Shown here: piece after piece, positions 24,898-26,988 of the stretch
How the letters are laid out: every line of letters starts with the position of its first letter
Numbering within the stretch: the stretch's first letter is position 1
DNA from: Lachnospiraceae bacterium
GTDB lineage: Bacteria; Bacillota; Clostridia; Lachnospirales; Lachnospiraceae
DNA length: 26,988 bases
Direction of reading: 5' to 3'
Assembly (NCBI GenBank): GCA_016301965.1
Contig: JAEDOO010000007.1
Location: 1-26,988, forward strand
The notes under the pieces: generated by a model
Told to the model about the DNA's origin: nothing
The model's input: the letters and a program-made list of their open reading frames with translations, nothing else
Databases searched by the model: none
Program-made: the position numbers and the translations under genes

Positions 24898-24930
24898 GTT
24901 TTTTATCTCCCTCAAGTTGAAATCCCGGTC

Positions 24931-24959
24931 ATTATATCCCTGATTTTCGGGAAATGCAA
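24931..24959 (-). promoter_or_regulatory. promoter of ttcA
   Basis: Read on the minus strand, TTGCAT (24959-24954), a 17-nt spacer and a perfect TATAAT (24936-24931). Transcription should begin near 24924, ~27 nt before the ATG and just upstream of the GGGAG. The spacer contains a small dyad, TCCC...GGGA, which could be a regulator site but is short. Confidence 0.8.
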
Positions 24960-25044
24960 GCAAAATTGCCGAACTTTCTTCCGGATTGTTTCCTTTATTT
25001 TTACATATTTTTAACAGTTTCATCGTCTTATTTTTCTTTCAATG

Positions 25045-25053
25045 TGGTATAAT
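25045..25053 (+). promoter_or_regulatory. extended -10 promoter of the AI-2E permease gene
   Basis: TGGTATAAT at 25045-25053 is an extended -10 element with a perfect TATAAT. No good -35 hexamer lies 16-18 nt upstream, which is normal for extended -10 promoters. The start would be near 25060, ~40 nt before the ATG. It is divergent from the ttcA promoter, with about 85 nt between the two elements. Confidence 0.65.
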
Positions 25054-25100
25054 GACAAAAGTTTATGGAATAAAAAAAGACAACAGGCGGGTAAAAGTTT

Positions 25101-26576
25101 ATGAAAATCAAATTAGACAAGAAAAATATACAATGGGGGATCACTGCGTTTCTGGTATTGGCTGCCGGAGCACTGGTCATCATACTGGGAACACATCTTA
25201 GTTCTATTTTCGGTGCCGTCAAAGCGATATTTGTGATTCTTGCGCCGATAATTTATGGTCTTTTTATCGCCTATCTTTTGAACCCGATCATGAAGTTTCT
25301 GGAGGAAAAAGTGATACATGGCTTTATCTGTGAAAAGCTGCAGTACACACCATCAGTAAAAGTAGATAAAATCATTCGACTTGTCAGTGTTATTTTGTCT
25401 TTGCTGATCATGGTAGCCTGTATTTATGGTTTACTGGCACTCCTGGTTCCACAGCTGATCAACAGTATCATTAATCTGACGAACAGCTTCCCCCGCTATG
25501 TTACAACTGTGCGCCAGTATATGATGCGTCTGTTCCGGGACGATCCGGAACTGGAAAGCACAGCTGTGCAAATGTTTGAAAAAATAACTGCCAGTCTGGA
25601 AAACTGGATCAATAATTCGTTTCTGCCAAAATTTAATGAGATCATGGCCACCTTTTCTTCACAGATTCTGGATTTTCTGTCTGTCATAAAAAACTTTCTG
25701 ATCGGCAGCATTATTTCTATTTATTTTCTTAATGGTAAAGAAGGATTTATTGCCAGAGGCAAACGCGTATTGTACGCTGTTGCGGGTGAACCGGAGATGG
25801 CCAATAATATTCTCAGAGATTTAAGATACGTCAATCGTACTTTCGGCGGATTTTTTCTGGGAAAGATCATTGATTCTGTGATCATTGGTATTATCTGCTA
25901 TGTATGTACGTCCATATTGAAGATACCCTATGCGCTTTTGGTCAGTGTAATTGTGGGTATCACCAACATTATTCCGTTTTTTGGCCCTTTCATCGGTGCA
26001 GTTCCCTGTGCACTGCTGATCTTTCTGGTCAGTCCGCTGAAATGTCTGTATTTTATTATTTTTATCATTATTTTACAGCAGGTGGATGGCAATCTGATCG
26101 GTCCGAAGATTCTGAGCAATTCCACAGGCCTTTCCAGTTTTATGGTTGTGGTAGCCATTCTGGTTGGCGGCGGCTTATTCGGTTTTATTGGTCTGATCAT
26201 TGGTGTTCCACTGTTTGCTGTAATCTGTCAGCTGGCTTCTAATCTGATGAGCAGTCGGCTGAAGAAAAAGAAGTTACCGGAGGCATTGGAAGATTATATG
26301 GATATGGATCATATTGATTCGGAAACAAAGCTTCCGGCAAAATGTGAAGGCAACTGCAATGACACACAGTTGTTTCACTATGGAGTCAGAGGAAGGAAAC
26401 TGGAGGATCCGGATACTGATGATGAAATTCTGCCGGCATACACCATTCGAAAATCTCAGATGACGGATGAAGAGAATGCTATTCTGGAAGAATCTGTAAT
26501 CATTACCGAAGACAATTTTGAAGAAATAGAGGATGTAACCGCTGAAGATATGACAGAAAAGGAGAGTAACGAATGA
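25101..26576 (+). CDS. AI-2E family transporter
   Basis: A 491-residue member of the AI-2E transporter (PF01594, PerM/YdiK/YtvI) family. About eight membrane segments occur in the first ~375 residues, with characteristic GGFFLGKIIDSVIIGIICY, GITNIIPFFGPFIGAVP, QQVDGNLIGPKILSNSTGL and GGGLFGFIGLIIGVPLFAVI. Family members have been linked to autoinducer-2 export, sodium/proton antiport or general efflux, and the substrate here is unknown. After the last helix comes a hydrophilic, strongly acidic tail of ~100 residues. The ribosome binding site (GGCGGG, 25087-25092) is weak. It overlaps dtd by 4 nt. Confidence 0.9.
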   Translation: MKIKLDKKNIQWGITAFLVLAAGALVIILGTHLSSIFGAVKAIFVILAPIIYGLFIAYLLNPIMKFLEEKVIHGFICEKLQYTPSVKVDKIIRLVSVILSLLIMVACIYGLLALLVPQLINSIINLTNSFPRYVTTVRQYMMRLFRDDPELESTAVQMFEKITASLENWINNSFLPKFNEIMATFSSQILDFLSVIKNFLIGSIISIYFLNGKEGFIARGKRVLYAVAGEPEMANNILRDLRYVNRTFGGFFLGKIIDSVIIGIICYVCTSILKIPYALLVSVIVGITNIIPFFGPFIGAVPCALLIFLVSPLKCLYFIIFIIILQQVDGNLIGPKILSNSTGLSSFMVVVAILVGGGLFGFIGLIIGVPLFAVICQLASNLMSSRLKKKKLPEALEDYMDMDHIDSETKLPAKCEGNCNDTQLFHYGVRGRKLEDPDTDDEILPAYTIRKSQMTDEENAILEESVIITEDNFEEIEDVTAEDMTEKESNE

Positions 26577-26988
26577 AGTTTATTATCCAGAGAGTAAGCG
26601 AAGCCAGCGTGACGGTTGAGGAAAAGGTGATCGGTCAGATCAAAAAAGGATATCTGGTTCTGATCGGTGTGGGAGAGCATGATACAAAGGAACTGGCAGA
26701 CCGCTATATCAAAAAAATGCTGAGTCTTCGGATTTTTGAAGATGAGAACGATAAGACAAATCTGTCTTTGAAGGATGTGGATGGCTCGCTGCTTCTGGTG
26801 TCCCAGTTTACTCTGTACGCCAACTGCCGTAAAGGGAACCGGCCAAGTTTTACCCAGGCAGGAAATCCTGCATTGGCAGAAGAGCTGTATGAGTATATTA
26901 TTGCCCAGTGCAAAAAGGAAGTACCGGATGTGCAGACCGGCAGCTTTGGAGCTCATATGAAGGTCAGCCTGGTGAATGACGGACCGTT
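26573..26988 (+). CDS. dtd: D-aminoacyl-tRNA deacylase Dtd (partial, cut by window end)
   Basis: Dtd hydrolyses D-amino acids mischarged onto tRNA. The first 138 residues are present: the N terminus MKFIIQRVSEASVTVE, GYLVLIGVGEHD, the active-site SQFTLYA motif near residue 78 and GNRPSFTQA. The window ends within the C-terminal NxGP motif (VNDGP), about 10 residues short of the usual ~149. AGGAGAG lies before the ATG, which overlaps the preceding stop as ATGA, implying translational coupling with the permease. Confidence 0.95.
   Translation, partial: MKFIIQRVSEASVTVEEKVIGQIKKGYLVLIGVGEHDTKELADRYIKKMLSLRIFEDENDKTNLSLKDVDGSLLLVSQFTLYANCRKGNRPSFTQAGNPALAEELYEYIIAQCKKEVPDVQTGSFGAHMKVSLVNDGP

Noticed and set aside
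1..26988. CRISPR arrays, IS elements, prophage, tRNA or rRNA genes, riboswitches
   Set aside because: I found no regularly spaced repeats, transposase or integrase motifs, tRNA-like cloverleaf segments or recognisable riboswitch cores. All intergenic gaps are short.

Overview
The window reads as chromosomal housekeeping DNA from a low-to-mid-GC Gram-positive anaerobe of the Clostridia, most probably a Lachnospiraceae member. The grounds are gene order and protein content: mutL-miaA-methionine gamma-lyase family gene; radC-mreB-mreC-mreD-PBP2-minD-minE-rodA; yggS-sepF-ylmH; and lspA-rluD. Strong AGGAGG-type ribosome binding sites, several TTG/GTG starts and many 1-4 nt gene overlaps fit the same group. 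I see no rRNA, tRNA, IS element, prophage or CRISPR array, and no gene-free stretch longer than about 150 bases.

Layout. (1) 25-7251, plus strand: DNA repair and RNA modification (mutL, miaA), a PLP-dependent methionine gamma-lyase family protein, and two unrelated FAD/NAD(P) oxidoreductases, packed as one apparent operon. (2) 7348-17136, plus strand: a cell-shape operon running radC, an MreB-family actin, mreC, mreD, a very large class B PBP2, minD, minE, a RodA-type SEDS glycosyltransferase, a methylglyoxal-synthase-like protein and a D-Ala-D-Ala carboxypeptidase. It covers elongasome scaffold, synthase, trimming enzyme and division-site selection. (3) 17163-17724: a monocistronic unit for a small P-loop protein, with a very good promoter and a strong intrinsic terminator. 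(4) 17777-17986, minus strand: a small DUF378-type membrane protein. (5) 18135-24122, plus strand: a HlyD-like membrane protein, yggS, sepF, ylmH, aroB, lspA and an RluD-type pseudouridine synthase, ending in a hairpin shared with the convergent gene. (6) 24148-24897, minus strand: a TtcA-type tRNA thiolase, divergent from (7) 25101 to the right edge, an AI-2E family permease and dtd (cut by the window end).

Most genes are ordinary. The unusual points are degenerate or enlarged members of known families inside the shape operon. The methylglyoxal-synthase homologue lacks all four catalytic residues but keeps the phosphate-binding loop. The MreB homologue has substitutions at the catalytic and phosphate-2 positions and a poly-lysine tail. 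PBP2 carries an extra segment of about 250 residues just before its transpeptidase domain. minD and minE are present without minC beside them. Together these suggest a lineage-specific elongation/division machinery that may contain a metabolite-sensing or scaffolding pseudoenzyme. This is inference, not demonstrated.
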